A stretch of 64,000 nt of DNA. Source: Planctomycetota bacterium. GTDB lineage: Bacteria; Planctomycetota; UBA1135; UBA2386. This document shows positions 1 to 8,355 of this stretch, piece after piece. Under the pieces are notes generated by a model. That model searched no databases. It had not been told where the DNA came from and worked only from the letters and a program-made list of their open reading frames with translations. Location: positions 829,001 to 893,000 of the forward strand of contig JADJWQ010000002.1 of assembly GCA_016716265.1 (NCBI GenBank). Reading direction: 5' to 3'. The stretch's first letter is position 1. Every line of letters starts with the position of its first letter. A program made the position numbers and the translations under genes.

Positions 1-1369
1 CGAGGATCTCCGCGGTCTCGACCAGCACCCCACCCGATCGCTCGCCACCGACGATCAGCATCTCCCCGCCGGCGAGCCGCGTGATCGTATGTCCACGCCG
101 CTCGAATTGCATTGCGTCGATCGTGCGTGCATTGCCGTTCTGATCGACGATCTCCACGGCCTTGGTCGGTGTGCCGACAGCGTCGATCAACCCACCTGTG
201 ACCAGCACGCGCCCGTCGGCGAGCGTTGCCGCGACCACCTCGCTGCGAGCGACACGCAATGGTGGTAGTGTCGCGAAGGCCCTGGTCGCCGGATCGAAGC
301 GCAGTGCATCGGAGCGCGGATCACGCTGCGCGTCGGCCCCGCCGAGCAGCCAGACCGCGCCGTCGCCGACCGAGACCGCTACGTGGAGGGTGCGCAGGTC
401 GGGCTCGGGGTCCGGCAGCGCGACGAACGACTCGGTCGCCGGGTCGAACAGCTCGGCGACCGGTAGGTGCCCGGCGCGACCGTCACCGCCGAACACCAGC
501 ACGCGCCCGTCGGACAGCAGCGTCGCCGTGTGGCCGACGCGCGGTCTCGACATCGACGCGGTCAACAGCCGGAAGGTGCCGCTGACCCGGTCCCACAGCT
601 CGGCGCTCGCGCGCACGTCGGGCTCGATGCGGTCGGTCGAGCTGCCACCGAGCACGAGCACGCGCCCGTCCGCGAGCCGCGTCGCCGTGTGGCCGGTGCG
701 GTTGCGAACGAGCGACCCGCTCCGGGTGACGGTCCGCGTGCGCTCGTCGATCACCTCGCTGGGCGTGTCGGCGCGGTTGAGACTCAGCAGGCCGCCGACG
801 ACCAGCACCGTGTCGTCGTCCAGCCGCAGGGCGCAGTGCTGCTCCCGCCCGAACGCGAGCTGTGCGAACGGCCGGAACGACAGCGTCCCGACGTCGAAGC
901 GGAACACCTCGTAGCCGAGGATCGACAGCCCCTGGTCCCCCGCGATCACCAGCGCGCCGCCGTCCACCGTCGGGAGCGTCGCGTGCTGCGTGACGTGGAA
1001 TCCCATCGGCACGCTGCGCAGTCGCTCGCGGTAGCGCGCCCCGATGTCGACCCGCCGGCGCTCCTCGGTCGTGCCGCTGTCGACGATCAACTCGAACGAG
1101 TTCGCGACCCGCAGCGGCGGCGTGTCGACCACGGAGACCGGGCCGACCGCGCCGACACCCGGTTCCACCCGGCCGGACCCGCCCTGGTAGCGCACGCGCA
1201 GCCGCGCGCTCTCGCCAAGCAGGTAGTCGCTGCGTAGCGCACGGAACTCGAGGATTGCGACCTCGCCCGGAGTGGGCGCGGCACCTCCCCCGCTGCAGGC
1301 GGAGAGCAGCGCGGCTGCGGCGCTGGCAGTGCGGGCGAGGCGGGACGACGGCGACGTGGGCAGCGGCAT
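1..1369 (-). CDS. Kelch-repeat lipoprotein, 3' end outside window
   Basis: The first 456 residues are visible; the C-terminus lies beyond the left edge. The start ATG at 1369 gives a short N-terminus leading into a lipobox (LLSAC, Cys25), so an outer-surface or periplasmic lipoprotein is expected. After about 100 residues of Ig-like or unassigned sequence come repeated blades with the kelch signature, such as GHTATRLADGRVLVLGG and a second GHTATLLSDGRVLVFGG, consistent with a beta-propeller. The ligand is unknown. The gene stands alone, convergent with nothing visible. The kelch assignment rests on repeated GHTAT...G.VLV.GG motifs and is firm; any function is not. The opposite strand carries long Arg/Pro-rich open frames that I treat as shadows. 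Confidence 0.85.
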   Translation of the reverse strand, partial: MPLPTSPSSRLARTASAAAALLSACSGGGAAPTPGEVAILEFRALRSDYLLGESARLRVRYQGGSGRVEPGVGAVGPVSVVDTPPLRVANSFELIVDSGTTEERRRVDIGARYRERLRSVPMGFHVTQHATLPTVDGGALVIAGDQGLSILGYEVFRFDVGTLSFRPFAQLAFGREQHCALRLDDDTVLVVGGLLSLNRADTPSEVIDERTRTVTRSGSLVRNRTGHTATRLADGRVLVLGGSSTDRIEPDVRASAELWDRVSGTFRLLTASMSRPRVGHTATLLSDGRVLVFGGDGRAGHLPVAELFDPATESFVALPDPEPDLRTLHVAVSVGDGAVWLLGGADAQRDPRSDALRFDPATRAFATLPPLRVARSEVVAATLADGRVLVTGGLIDAVGTPTKAVEIVDQNGNARTIDAMQFERRGHTITRLAGGEMLIVGGERSGGVLVETAEIL

Positions 1370-1589
1370 CGCGAACCAATACGCCAGCCATCGCCGCGAA
1401 CCCTCACCGGCCGCCACGACGACCAGCAGATTCTCGCCGAGGCATCGCGCGGCGAGGTTCGGTCCCGCCGCGGCACCCGCGCCTGCCCCCCGCCCGTGGT
1501 TGGACGCAACGGCATGCGGCCCCCGCCGTTCCGATCGGCGACGCGTGCGGCGCGACTGCCCGCGATCGCGTCCCGCTCCGGTCTCGGCG

Positions 1590-4175
1590 TCAGCGGACGC
1601 CGATGAACGCCTCGGCACCGGTCCGCCGCGCCAACGTGTCCGCGCCGATCGAGCCCGTGAGCAGGTCGCGCCACGCGCGCAGCGCGCGGAGCACGGTCGC
1701 GCCGTCCTCGCGCACGAACTCCAGGCGGATCCGCCGCACCCCCCCCGCCAGCAGCCTCGGCAGCCAGCGTGCGGACTGTTGCGGTGCGTGGTGGAACACG
1801 GTGTTGCGGCAGCCGACGTCGACGATCACCGGATGCTCGCGGCCCTGGTGGTCGCGCACGGCGACGCGGTGTCGCTCGCACGGACGGCCACAGGAGCGAT
1901 GGTCGCGCCCGTCGCTGAGCAGGTGCGAGTAGAGGCAGTGCTCGGTGTGGAAGGTCGGGATGCGGTGGTGTGCGACCACGGCGAGACGACCGGGCGGCAC
2001 CCGCGGCACCAGCGCGAGGAGCTGGGCTTCGTCGAGGTCGAACGACGCCGTGACGGTGTCGAGCCCGAGGCCGAGCAGCATCGCGCCGTCAACGAGTTGG
2101 TGGCGTTCAGCGAGAAGTCGCCGTGCAAGGCGGCGGTCGCCCGCGGCCCGCAGGTCGAGGAAATGCTCCATCGCACCCCAATGGCGGAGCAGGACACCGT
2201 CGGGCTCCAGGCGGCGGATCCGCTCGTCGATCGGCTCCTCCCCGGGCTTGCCCACGCGCGGCGTCGCGACGGTGACGCGCAGGCCCGCTGCCCGCGTGCG
2301 CGCGCAGGCCGCGCCGAGACCGACGAGCTCCATCCAGTCGAGCTCGACCTCGCCGACGCCGAGCTCCGTCGCGCTCGCGAGCACCGCGTCGAGTTGCGCG
2401 TCGCTGCGCACCAGCGGCACGAGCGACGGCTCACCGGGGGGCAGCGGCGCGACATCACCGAACCCGGCCGCGACGCTCGGCACCGCCGGGCACGGGTCGA
2501 GCGCGCGGACCGCCCCGCGCTCGACCAGCGGCAGGAGGGTCGCGACCAGTGTGCGGCGCAGCTCCTTCAGCACGCCGACCGGCAGGTGCAGGCCCGGCGC
2601 GAGCGCGTCCGCCGACAGCTCGGCGAGCCGGAACGGCGTGCCGCCGAACGCGCCGAGCTTGTCGCGGAGCAGGGCGGCGTCGAGTCCGGCACCGTGCGCC
2701 GGCTGCAGCAGCGCCGCGCTGCACACCGACGCCTCGTGGCGGCCGGCGCGGGCGTGCACCGCGAGCGGCTCACCCGGCGTGCCGGCGACCGCCAGCGATA
2801 CCGCGATCCGGCCGTGGGGCTCGCGCGTCGCGCGGTCGATCCGCGCGGTGAGCGACGGGTCGCGCGTCACCCACACGCGGTCGCCGGCGCGCACGCGGCG
2901 CAGGTCCGGCCCGGGCGTCGCGAAGCCGAGCAGCACCCGACCGGCGCCGTGCGGCTCGACGCGGAACAGCGGCCCGCCAGGCTCGTCGCGGTCCTCCGGC
3001 TCGCCCTGGTCGAACACGACGCCGAGACCGGGCCGCAGCTCGAGCGGCGCTGCCTCCGGCGCGTGTGGCAGCGGCGCCGACCGCTCGCCGCGCGGCGAGC
3101 CTCGCTCCCGGTCCGCAGCGAGCGCGCCGGTCCACGGCCGCACCTCGTCGACGCGGTCGACGACGACGGCGTCCGACCGCACTTCGACGACGCGGCCGAC
3201 CGGCACGCCGCGGTGCTTCGGGAAGCGCCCCTCGACGAGCGTCTGGTGGTCCGCGCCGCCGAGGAAGCCGTCGCCGAAGCCGCGCGTGTAGCTCAGCGAC
3301 ATCGCGAGCAGGTCGTCGGCGAGCTGGCGCCGCGCCGCGTCGCTCGGCGGTCCGGCGGCGACCGCGTCGACCCAGCGGCGGTAGCCGGCGGTCGCGGTCG
3401 CGACGTACTGCGCGTTCTTCTGGCGCCCCTCGATCTTGAGGCCGTGGATGCCGAGCGCCGCGAGCGCGGGCACCGCGTGCACGCCGGCGAGGTCCTTCGG
3501 GCTCAGCAGGTAGCGCACGTCCCCGGTGTCGCGCACCGCGTCGTCGACGACCAGCTCATAGGGCATGCGACAGCTCTGCGCGCATTGCCCGCGATTGGCG
3601 GAGCGGCCACCCCACGCCTCGCTGGTCAGGCATTGCCCGCTCCACGAGACGCACAGTGCGCCGTGGACGAACACCTCCAGCTCGAGTGACGTGCCGGCGG
3701 CGAGCTGCGCGATCTCGGCGACCGACAGCTCGCGCGGCGCGACCACGCGGCTGACGCCGAGCCGCTGTGCGAAGCGCGCGGCCGCGGCGCTGGCGATCGT
3801 CATCTGCGTGCTGGCGTGCAGCTCGAGCGCCGGGCAGATCGCGCGCGCCAGCAGACACACCGCCGGGTCCTGGACGATCAGCGCGTCGATGCCGGTCTCG
3901 GCGAGCCTGCGGAGGACGGCTTCGAGCGCGGGCAGCTCCGGCTCGAACACCAGCGTGTTGAGCGTCGCGTAGGCGCGCGCACCGGCGCGGTGGATCCGCG
4001 CGACGACCTGTGGCAGCTCGTCGAGCCCGAAGTTGACGGCGCGCGCCCGGGCGTTGAAGCCGTCCCGGAGGCCGAAGTAGACCGCGTCCGCGCCGTGTGC
4101 CAACGCCGCCGCGAGCGCCTCGGGCGAGCCCGCGGGCGCGAGGACCTCGGGCTTCCTGGGCGGTTGGCCGGTCAT
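1590..4175 (-). CDS. U32 peptidase-family RNA hydroxylase (RlhA/TrhP-like) with C-terminal extension
   Basis: 861 residues. Residues 1-270 form the U32 barrel: APAGSPEAL near 13, the family core HGALCVSWSGQC at 171-182 and NRGQCAQSC at 194-202, LSPKDL at 224-229 and KIEGRQKNAQYVA at 247-259. Cys175, 182, 198 and 202 are the likely Fe-S or metal ligands. A DUF3656-like middle follows, then a second Cys-bearing module near the end (HCLYSH and CGRPCE), so the protein is longer than E. coli RlhA. Family members hydroxylate 23S rRNA C2501 (RlhA) or tRNA U34 (TrhP) and need iron and prephenate. The substrate here is inferred. It is divergent from aroQ-rlmH across 88 nt. The ATG at 4175 is chosen because the barrel motif begins at once; a TACTAC box sits 8 nt upstream. 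Confidence 0.85.
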   Translation of the reverse strand: MTGQPPRKPEVLAPAGSPEALAAALAHGADAVYFGLRDGFNARARAVNFGLDELPQVVARIHRAGARAYATLNTLVFEPELPALEAVLRRLAETGIDALIVQDPAVCLLARAICPALELHASTQMTIASAAAARFAQRLGVSRVVAPRELSVAEIAQLAAGTSLELEVFVHGALCVSWSGQCLTSEAWGGRSANRGQCAQSCRMPYELVVDDAVRDTGDVRYLLSPKDLAGVHAVPALAALGIHGLKIEGRQKNAQYVATATAGYRRWVDAVAAGPPSDAARRQLADDLLAMSLSYTRGFGDGFLGGADHQTLVEGRFPKHRGVPVGRVVEVRSDAVVVDRVDEVRPWTGALAADRERGSPRGERSAPLPHAPEAAPLELRPGLGVVFDQGEPEDRDEPGGPLFRVEPHGAGRVLLGFATPGPDLRRVRAGDRVWVTRDPSLTARIDRATREPHGRIAVSLAVAGTPGEPLAVHARAGRHEASVCSAALLQPAHGAGLDAALLRDKLGAFGGTPFRLAELSADALAPGLHLPVGVLKELRRTLVATLLPLVERGAVRALDPCPAVPSVAAGFGDVAPLPPGEPSLVPLVRSDAQLDAVLASATELGVGEVELDWMELVGLGAACARTRAAGLRVTVATPRVGKPGEEPIDERIRRLEPDGVLLRHWGAMEHFLDLRAAGDRRLARRLLAERHQLVDGAMLLGLGLDTVTASFDLDEAQLLALVPRVPPGRLAVVAHHRIPTFHTEHCLYSHLLSDGRDHRSCGRPCERHRVAVRDHQGREHPVIVDVGCRNTVFHHAPQQSARWLPRLLAGGVRRIRLEFVREDGATVLRALRAWRDLLTGSIGADTLARRTGAEAFIGVR

Positions 4176-4183
4176 CGGGCGCG

Positions 4184-4189
4184 GTAGTA
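4184..4189 (-). promoter_or_regulatory. TACTAC box 8 nt before the U32 gene
   Basis: On the minus strand TACTAC ends 8 nt before the ATG at 4175. The spacing is the same as for the TAnnnT boxes of the genes at 22339, 26815 and 56356, though this copy ends in C and matches the consensus less well. No -35 is evident. Confidence 0.35.
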
Positions 4190-4234
4190 TTCCGGGGCGA
4201 CCGACGCCCGTCCACCGGGCGCGGCACCGCGCTC

Positions 4235-4270
4235 CCTGATGTAAAAACCGTACGCGGTACCGATTGGAAG
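4235..4270 (+). repeat. 36-nt dispersed repeat, copy A
   Basis: Begins CCTGATGTAAAAA, continues CCGTACGCGGTAC and ends CGATTGGAAG. The same 36 nt occur in inverted orientation at 25420-25455 with only three mismatches (33/36). The AT-rich TAAAAA run and the GTAC-GCG-GTAC inner palindrome are unusual for this genome. Here it fills the intergenic space between the divergent U32 and aroQ genes, and its TTG is the aroQ start codon. It could be a promoter/operator, a recombination site or a terminal repeat. Confidence 0.8.
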
Positions 4271-4554
4271 CGAGGCTGGCAGAGTTGCGGGCGGCGGTCG
4301 ACCGGGTGAACGGGGCGCTGCGGGACGTGCTGCAGGAGCGGGCGCGGCTCGTGGTCGAGATCGCGCGGTGGAAGCGCGCGCGCGGGCTCGCGATCGCGGA
4401 TCCGGGGCGCGAGGCCCGGATGGTCGCCGAGCTGCTCAGCGCGCCCGGTGACGGCTTCGACGCGGCGGCGCTCGAGCGGCTGTTCCGCGCGGTGCTCGCC
4501 GAGTCGCGGGCGCTGGCCGAGCGGACCGCGGCCGCGCCGGAGCGGCAGTCGTGA
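4264..4554 (+). CDS. aroQ: Chorismate mutase, AroQ type
   Basis: A 96-residue all-helical chorismate mutase that converts chorismate to prephenate. The family pattern is clear: LAELRAAVDRVN in helix 1, ERARLVVEIARWKRARG with the conserved Arg and Lys, then IADPGREARM. An in-frame TGA at 4237 lies upstream, so the first available start is TTG at 4264, which gives a full first helix; GTG at 4306 would cut it. The TTG is embedded in the 36-nt repeat. No prephenate dehydratase or dehydrogenase lies nearby. The neighbours are instead rlmH, overlapping by 4 nt, and the divergent U32 hydroxylase, suggesting prephenate supply for RNA hydroxylation. That link is inference. Confidence 0.9.
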   Translation: MEARLAELRAAVDRVNGALRDVLQERARLVVEIARWKRARGLAIADPGREARMVAELLSAPGDGFDAAALERLFRAVLAESRALAERTAAAPERQS

Positions 4555-4979
4555 AGATCACCGTGCTCGCGGTCGGGCACCTCAAGGAGGCGCACTGGCG
4601 CAGCGCGCAGCGCGAGTACCTCGAGCGGCTCCGGCACTACGCGAGCATCACGGTCCGGGAGGTCGAGGACGACGGTGCGCTGTGCGCCGCGGTGCCCGAG
4701 CGCGCCCGCGTCGTGCTGCTCGACGAGCGGGGCAGCGACCTCGACTCGGCGGCGTGGGCCGAGCGCATCGTCGGCGAGGCCGAGCTGCGGCACGGCGCGC
4801 AGCCGCTGGTGTTCGTGATCGGGGGCCCCGACGGGCTGCCGGCCGGGCTGCGGGCGCGGGCCTGGCAGACCGTCGCGTTCGGTCGCGCGACGCTCCCCCA
4901 CCGCCTCGCCCGCATCGTGCTCCTCGAGCAGATCTACCGGGCCTTCACGATCCTGCGCGGGCTGCCCTACCACCGCTAG
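4551..4979 (+). CDS. rlmH: 23S rRNA (pseudouridine1915-N3)-methyltransferase RlmH
   Basis: A 142-residue SPOUT methyltransferase, the usual length for RlmH. It starts MKITVLAVGHLKE and has the SAM-binding knot FVIGGPDGLP near 89-98 and the C-terminal tail TILRGLPYHR, whose terminal Tyr-His is typical. It methylates N3 of pseudouridine 1915 in helix 69 on assembled 70S ribosomes. The GTG start overlaps the aroQ stop by 4 nt (GTGA), so the two are translationally coupled. Its TAG stop forms part of a TAGACT box, and a 7-bp hairpin follows at 4986-5005. Confidence 0.95.
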   Translation: MKITVLAVGHLKEAHWRSAQREYLERLRHYASITVREVEDDGALCAAVPERARVVLLDERGSDLDSAAWAERIVGEAELRHGAQPLVFVIGGPDGLPAGLRARAWQTVAFGRATLPHRLARIVLLEQIYRAFTILRGLPYHR

Positions 4980-4982
4980 ACT
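4977..4982 (+). promoter_or_regulatory. TAGACT (-10-like) box overlapping the rlmH stop
   Basis: The string GCTAGACT fits the GYTASNMT consensus seen before several genes and both tRNAs. Its TAG is also the rlmH stop codon. It would start transcription near 4989 and serve the gene at 5022 with a leader of about 33 nt. No convincing -35 is visible. Confidence 0.4.
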
Positions 4983-4985
4983 GAC

Positions 4986-5005
4986 GGTCCGCCGCCCCGC
5001 GGACC
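4986..5005 (+). terminator. Hairpin after rlmH
   Basis: GGTCCGC-CGCCCC-GCGGACC forms a perfect 7-bp stem with a 6-nt loop starting 7 nt after the rlmH stop. There is no U-tract, so it may be a weak terminator. If the TAGACT box is active, it would instead be a 5' leader hairpin of the next gene. Confidence 0.35.
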
Positions 5006-5021
5006 CGACCCCACCGACCCG

Positions 5022-6113
5022 ATGCCGATCCCGTTCCTGCGCGCGGCGTACGTCAGCGCTGTCGCCGTCGTCGGCCTGGCAGGCCAGTCCGTCACGTTCG
5101 CGGGCCGCGAGGTGCCGCTCGCCGAACTCCCGCTGCCCGCGCAGGCGGTCGCGGCCGCGTGGCAGCCGCTCGCCGAGACGGCCGACTACCGCCTCGTGCT
5201 CGCCGCGGACGCACAGGTGCTGCTCGTGCTGAACGACCACTACGCGCGCCCCCACGGCCGCGGCGAGCGCCCGGACCTCGCGAAGCTCCTCGACGATCTC
5301 GAGGCGACCACCGCCGCCGTCGACGCGCTGCTCGGCGCCGCCGATCCCGCGCTCCCGCCGGCGGTCGTCGTCGCGGCGACCACGCCCGACTACCCGGCGG
5401 TGCTCGCCCGCGTCGCGGCGATCGATCCGCGGCTGGCGGCGTGGGCCGACGCGCGCGGCCGCAACGTGACCGGCTTCGTGCTGTCCGAGCCCCTGTGTGC
5501 CGCGTGGCTCGACGACGGTGTCGGCCAGCAGGAGTGGGACCGCCACAACGAACTCGTGCACCGAGCGGCCCAGCTGCTGCTGCGGCGGCGGGCACCGCAG
5601 CTCCCGCCGTGGTTCGCGCTCGGCTTCGCGTGGCACGTCGAAGACCTGGTGCGCGGCAGCATCTACTGCTTTCCGCACCGCACCGGCTTCGTGTGGGCGA
5701 CCGAGCACGGCGACTGGGGCAAGCAGCTCGCCGCCGACTTCAAGCCCGCACACCGCAAGGCTGCCGGGCTGCCCGCCGAGCTGACGATCGAGGAGATCGC
5801 CGACTGGGATCCGCAGCGGGAGGCACCGGAGTTCGACGCGCGCAGGGCCTGCATCGCGTTCGGGATCGTGCGCTTCCTCGCCGTCCAGCACCCGGACGCG
5901 CTCGCGACCGTCGCCCGCGCCTTCGACGAGGCGATCCGCAGCGGCTGGGTCGTCACGCTGTCCGACACCGAGTGGACGACGAACCCCGACTACCGCCTGC
6001 CCGCCGACCGCCAGCTCGCGATCCTGCGCGCCGTCGACCCGGACCTCCTGCAGGCGCTGACTACTGCATTCGCGAAGGATCGGATCCGTCGCCCAGCGCA
6101 CCGGCGCCCGTAG
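5022..6113 (+). CDS. Secreted protein with degenerate zincin-like motif
   Basis: 363 residues of unknown function. A hydrophobic N-terminus (residues 4-20) suggests a signal peptide or anchor. The only family hint is at 175-207: HNELVH, then PPWFALGFAWHVED. This is the layout of gluzincin or peptidase-MA-like proteins (HExxH, then P-W-x-x-x-G and a downstream Glu). However, the motif reads H-N-E-x-x-H, with an extra Asn between the first His and the Glu, so metal binding may be altered or lost. The 3' end overlaps the convergent flippase-GT gene by 53 nt, unusual in this window. The ATG at 5022 follows the rlmH hairpin. Activity is not established. Confidence 0.6.
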   Translation: MPIPFLRAAYVSAVAVVGLAGQSVTFAGREVPLAELPLPAQAVAAAWQPLAETADYRLVLAADAQVLLVLNDHYARPHGRGERPDLAKLLDDLEATTAAVDALLGAADPALPPAVVVAATTPDYPAVLARVAAIDPRLAAWADARGRNVTGFVLSEPLCAAWLDDGVGQQEWDRHNELVHRAAQLLLRRRAPQLPPWFALGFAWHVEDLVRGSIYCFPHRTGFVWATEHGDWGKQLAADFKPAHRKAAGLPAELTIEEIADWDPQREAPEFDARRACIAFGIVRFLAVQHPDALATVARAFDEAIRSGWVVTLSDTEWTTNPDYRLPADRQLAILRAVDPDLLQALTTAFAKDRIRRPAHRRP

Positions 6114-8355
6114 CGACGCCCGCTCGGCTCCCGAGCCAGAACGGCGTCGCGTCGACGACCCCGCGCCGCTCGCGGTAGTGGCGGACCACCACGCGGTCGA
6201 CGAACGCCATCCGCGCCCCCGCGCGCCGGAACCGCGTCCACAGGTTCCAGTCGCCGGGCTCGTCGAGCCGCCAGGCCTCGACGTCGTGCCGGATCGCAGC
6301 GAGCCGCCGCGAGAACAGCACGGCCGAATGGCAGATGCGACCGCGGCGCAGGGGCCACGAGCCGCGCCGGGTCCAGTCGCCGTCGTCCTGCTCCATCTCG
6401 GCGACGCCCCAGACGAAGTCGGCGCGCCGCTCGAGGGCCCGCCCCAACAGCACCTCGACGTGGTCGGGCGTGAACGAGTCGTCGTCGTCGAGCGGCGCGA
6501 TCCAGTCGCCGCGCGCCATGCCGACGCCGTGGCTCATCGGGATCGAGCCCGCGACCATCCAGCGCAGCTCCGGGTCGTCGGGGTAGCGCCCGCGCTCCGG
6601 CAGGTTGACGAAGCGGATCCGGGGATCGCGCACCGACCGCACGGCGCGCTCGGTCGCCTCGTCGCAGTGGTCGCCGACGACGACGATCTCGAGGTTCGCG
6701 TGGGTCTGGGCGATCGCGGACGCCAGCGCGCGCTCCGCGACCAGCTGGCCGCGGTTGTAGGTGGCGATGCGGACGGTGACGAGCGGCGGCGCCTGCGGCG
6801 CGAAGATCGTCGGGCCGGTCGGATCCGCGCGCAGCTCGCGCCGCACGCACAGCGCCTCACGGCGCTGCCGGCGCCAGACCCGCCAGCCACCGCGCTGGGT
6901 GCGCACGTACCACAGGCGCAGTGTCGAGCGCGGCCGGACCGTGAGGTCGAGCACCGCGGCGAGCACCCCGAACGCCACCGCGCACACGATGGCGGCGCGC
7001 ACCCACCACGCGGCGCCATGAGCGAGCGCTCCGGCTCCCGCCCCGACCGCCGCCGCCGCCAGCCCCGCGGCGTAGCCGCTGACCGCCGGCCGGAGCCACG
7101 CGCGCCGCGGCAGCGCGAGCCGCGGCAGCAGGAGCCTCGGCACGACCAGCCAGTTCGAGACGACGATCACCCCGAGCGAGACCCACGCCGGTCCGCTCGC
7201 GAACCCCCCGTGCGCGGCAACGAGGCTCAGCCCGAAGTTGGTCGGCGCGGCGACGAGCGCGACGACCGCCAACGTGCGGTGGCGATCGGCGGCGATCGAC
7301 AGGCTCGCCAGCACGTGCGCGGGCACGTTGACGATCCACACCAGCGCGTAGACCAGCAGCACCTCGCGGGCGAGCGCGGGTGCCGCGCCGACCCAGCACC
7401 GCAACAGGTCCTCGCCGCACCACCACAGGCACCCGAAGCCCGCGGTCGCGAGCGCCGCACCGAGGAACACCACGGCGCCGAAGCGCGCCCCGCGCTCGGT
7501 GCGCGGCGCGGTCACGAAGCTCGGGAACGTCGCCGACAGCGCGGCGAACAGCAGACCTGCGCCGGCGCCCGCCAGCCGGCTGCCGAGCGCGAAGCGGCCG
7601 GCGGTCTCGTCCCCGAAGATGCCCGCGACGACCGGCACGTCGATCGATTGCGCGAGGTAGCCCCCCGCCGCAGCGATCCACAGCGGGATGGCGAAACCGG
7701 CGACCGTCCGCAGCCGCGCGACGCCGGCGCCGGCGGGGCCGCGCAGCAGTCCCGCGCGCGCCGCCGCCACGGCGAGACCGCCGAGCGCCGCGAGCCGCGC
7801 GACGCAGGTCGCGAGCGCGGCCCCGACCAGCCCGTGCTCGCCGACCCACAGCAAGACGAGCCCCGCGCCGAGCGCGTTCTGCACGACCGCGGTCCCGGCG
7901 ACCAGCTCGAACCGCTCGCGCCCGCGCACGATGCCCAGCAGTGGGCCGAATGCCATCGCGATGCCGGCCTCGAGCGCCAGCAGCACGAACGCCGTCGTCA
8001 TGCCGGGCACCGGCGCACCGGCGAGCAGCCAGCGCGGCACTCCCGCCGCCGCCACGCCGACCGCCACCGCGGCAGCCCCGGCCAGCAGGTAGACGCGCAC
8101 TGCCGCCCGCACGCGGGACCACGCGACCGCGTCACCAGCCCCGGCCAGCGCGGCGTCGCGGCTGACGCCCAGCGCGAGCCCGTGATCGGCGAGCAGCAGC
8201 ACGGCGCGCAGCGCGACGAGCGTCGCCCACACGCCGAAGCTGCCTTCGCCGAGCGCGCGGTAGACGGCAGCCGTGACGACGAACGTGCCGACGGTGTCGG
8301 CCACCCACCGCGCGCTGGTCGCTGCCGCCTTCGGCAGCAGCGAGCGCCCCTTCAT
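6061..8355 (-). CDS. Polysaccharide flippase fused to family 2 glycosyltransferase
   Basis: 764 residues in one uninterrupted frame. Residues 1 to about 465 are strongly hydrophobic with many membrane segments and the Wzx/oligosaccharide-flippase pattern (ATSARWVADTVGTF start, IPLWIAAAGGYLAQSIDVPVV in the middle). After a basic linker, residues 526-764 are a GT-A domain: VTVRIATYNRGQLV, then GDWIAPLDDDD near 621, the metal/nucleotide-sugar site. It would add a sugar and move lipid-linked glycan across the inner membrane. The ATG at 8355 overlaps the DegT stop by 4 nt (ATGA). It is the last gene of a three-gene glycan cassette. The fused architecture is unusual; a lost stop codon between two ancestral genes is the simplest origin. 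Confidence 0.85.
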   Translation of the reverse strand: MKGRSLLPKAAATSARWVADTVGTFVVTAAVYRALGEGSFGVWATLVALRAVLLLADHGLALGVSRDAALAGAGDAVAWSRVRAAVRVYLLAGAAAVAVGVAAAGVPRWLLAGAPVPGMTTAFVLLALEAGIAMAFGPLLGIVRGRERFELVAGTAVVQNALGAGLVLLWVGEHGLVGAALATCVARLAALGGLAVAAARAGLLRGPAGAGVARLRTVAGFAIPLWIAAAGGYLAQSIDVPVVAGIFGDETAGRFALGSRLAGAGAGLLFAALSATFPSFVTAPRTERGARFGAVVFLGAALATAGFGCLWWCGEDLLRCWVGAAPALAREVLLVYALVWIVNVPAHVLASLSIAADRHRTLAVVALVAAPTNFGLSLVAAHGGFASGPAWVSLGVIVVSNWLVVPRLLLPRLALPRRAWLRPAVSGYAAGLAAAAVGAGAGALAHGAAWWVRAAIVCAVAFGVLAAVLDLTVRPRSTLRLWYVRTQRGGWRVWRRQRREALCVRRELRADPTGPTIFAPQAPPLVTVRIATYNRGQLVAERALASAIAQTHANLEIVVVGDHCDEATERAVRSVRDPRIRFVNLPERGRYPDDPELRWMVAGSIPMSHGVGMARGDWIAPLDDDDSFTPDHVEVLLGRALERRADFVWGVAEMEQDDGDWTRRGSWPLRRGRICHSAVLFSRRLAAIRHDVEAWRLDEPGDWNLWTRFRRAGARMAFVDRVVVRHYRERRGVVDATPFWLGSRAGVATGAGALGDGSDPSRMQ

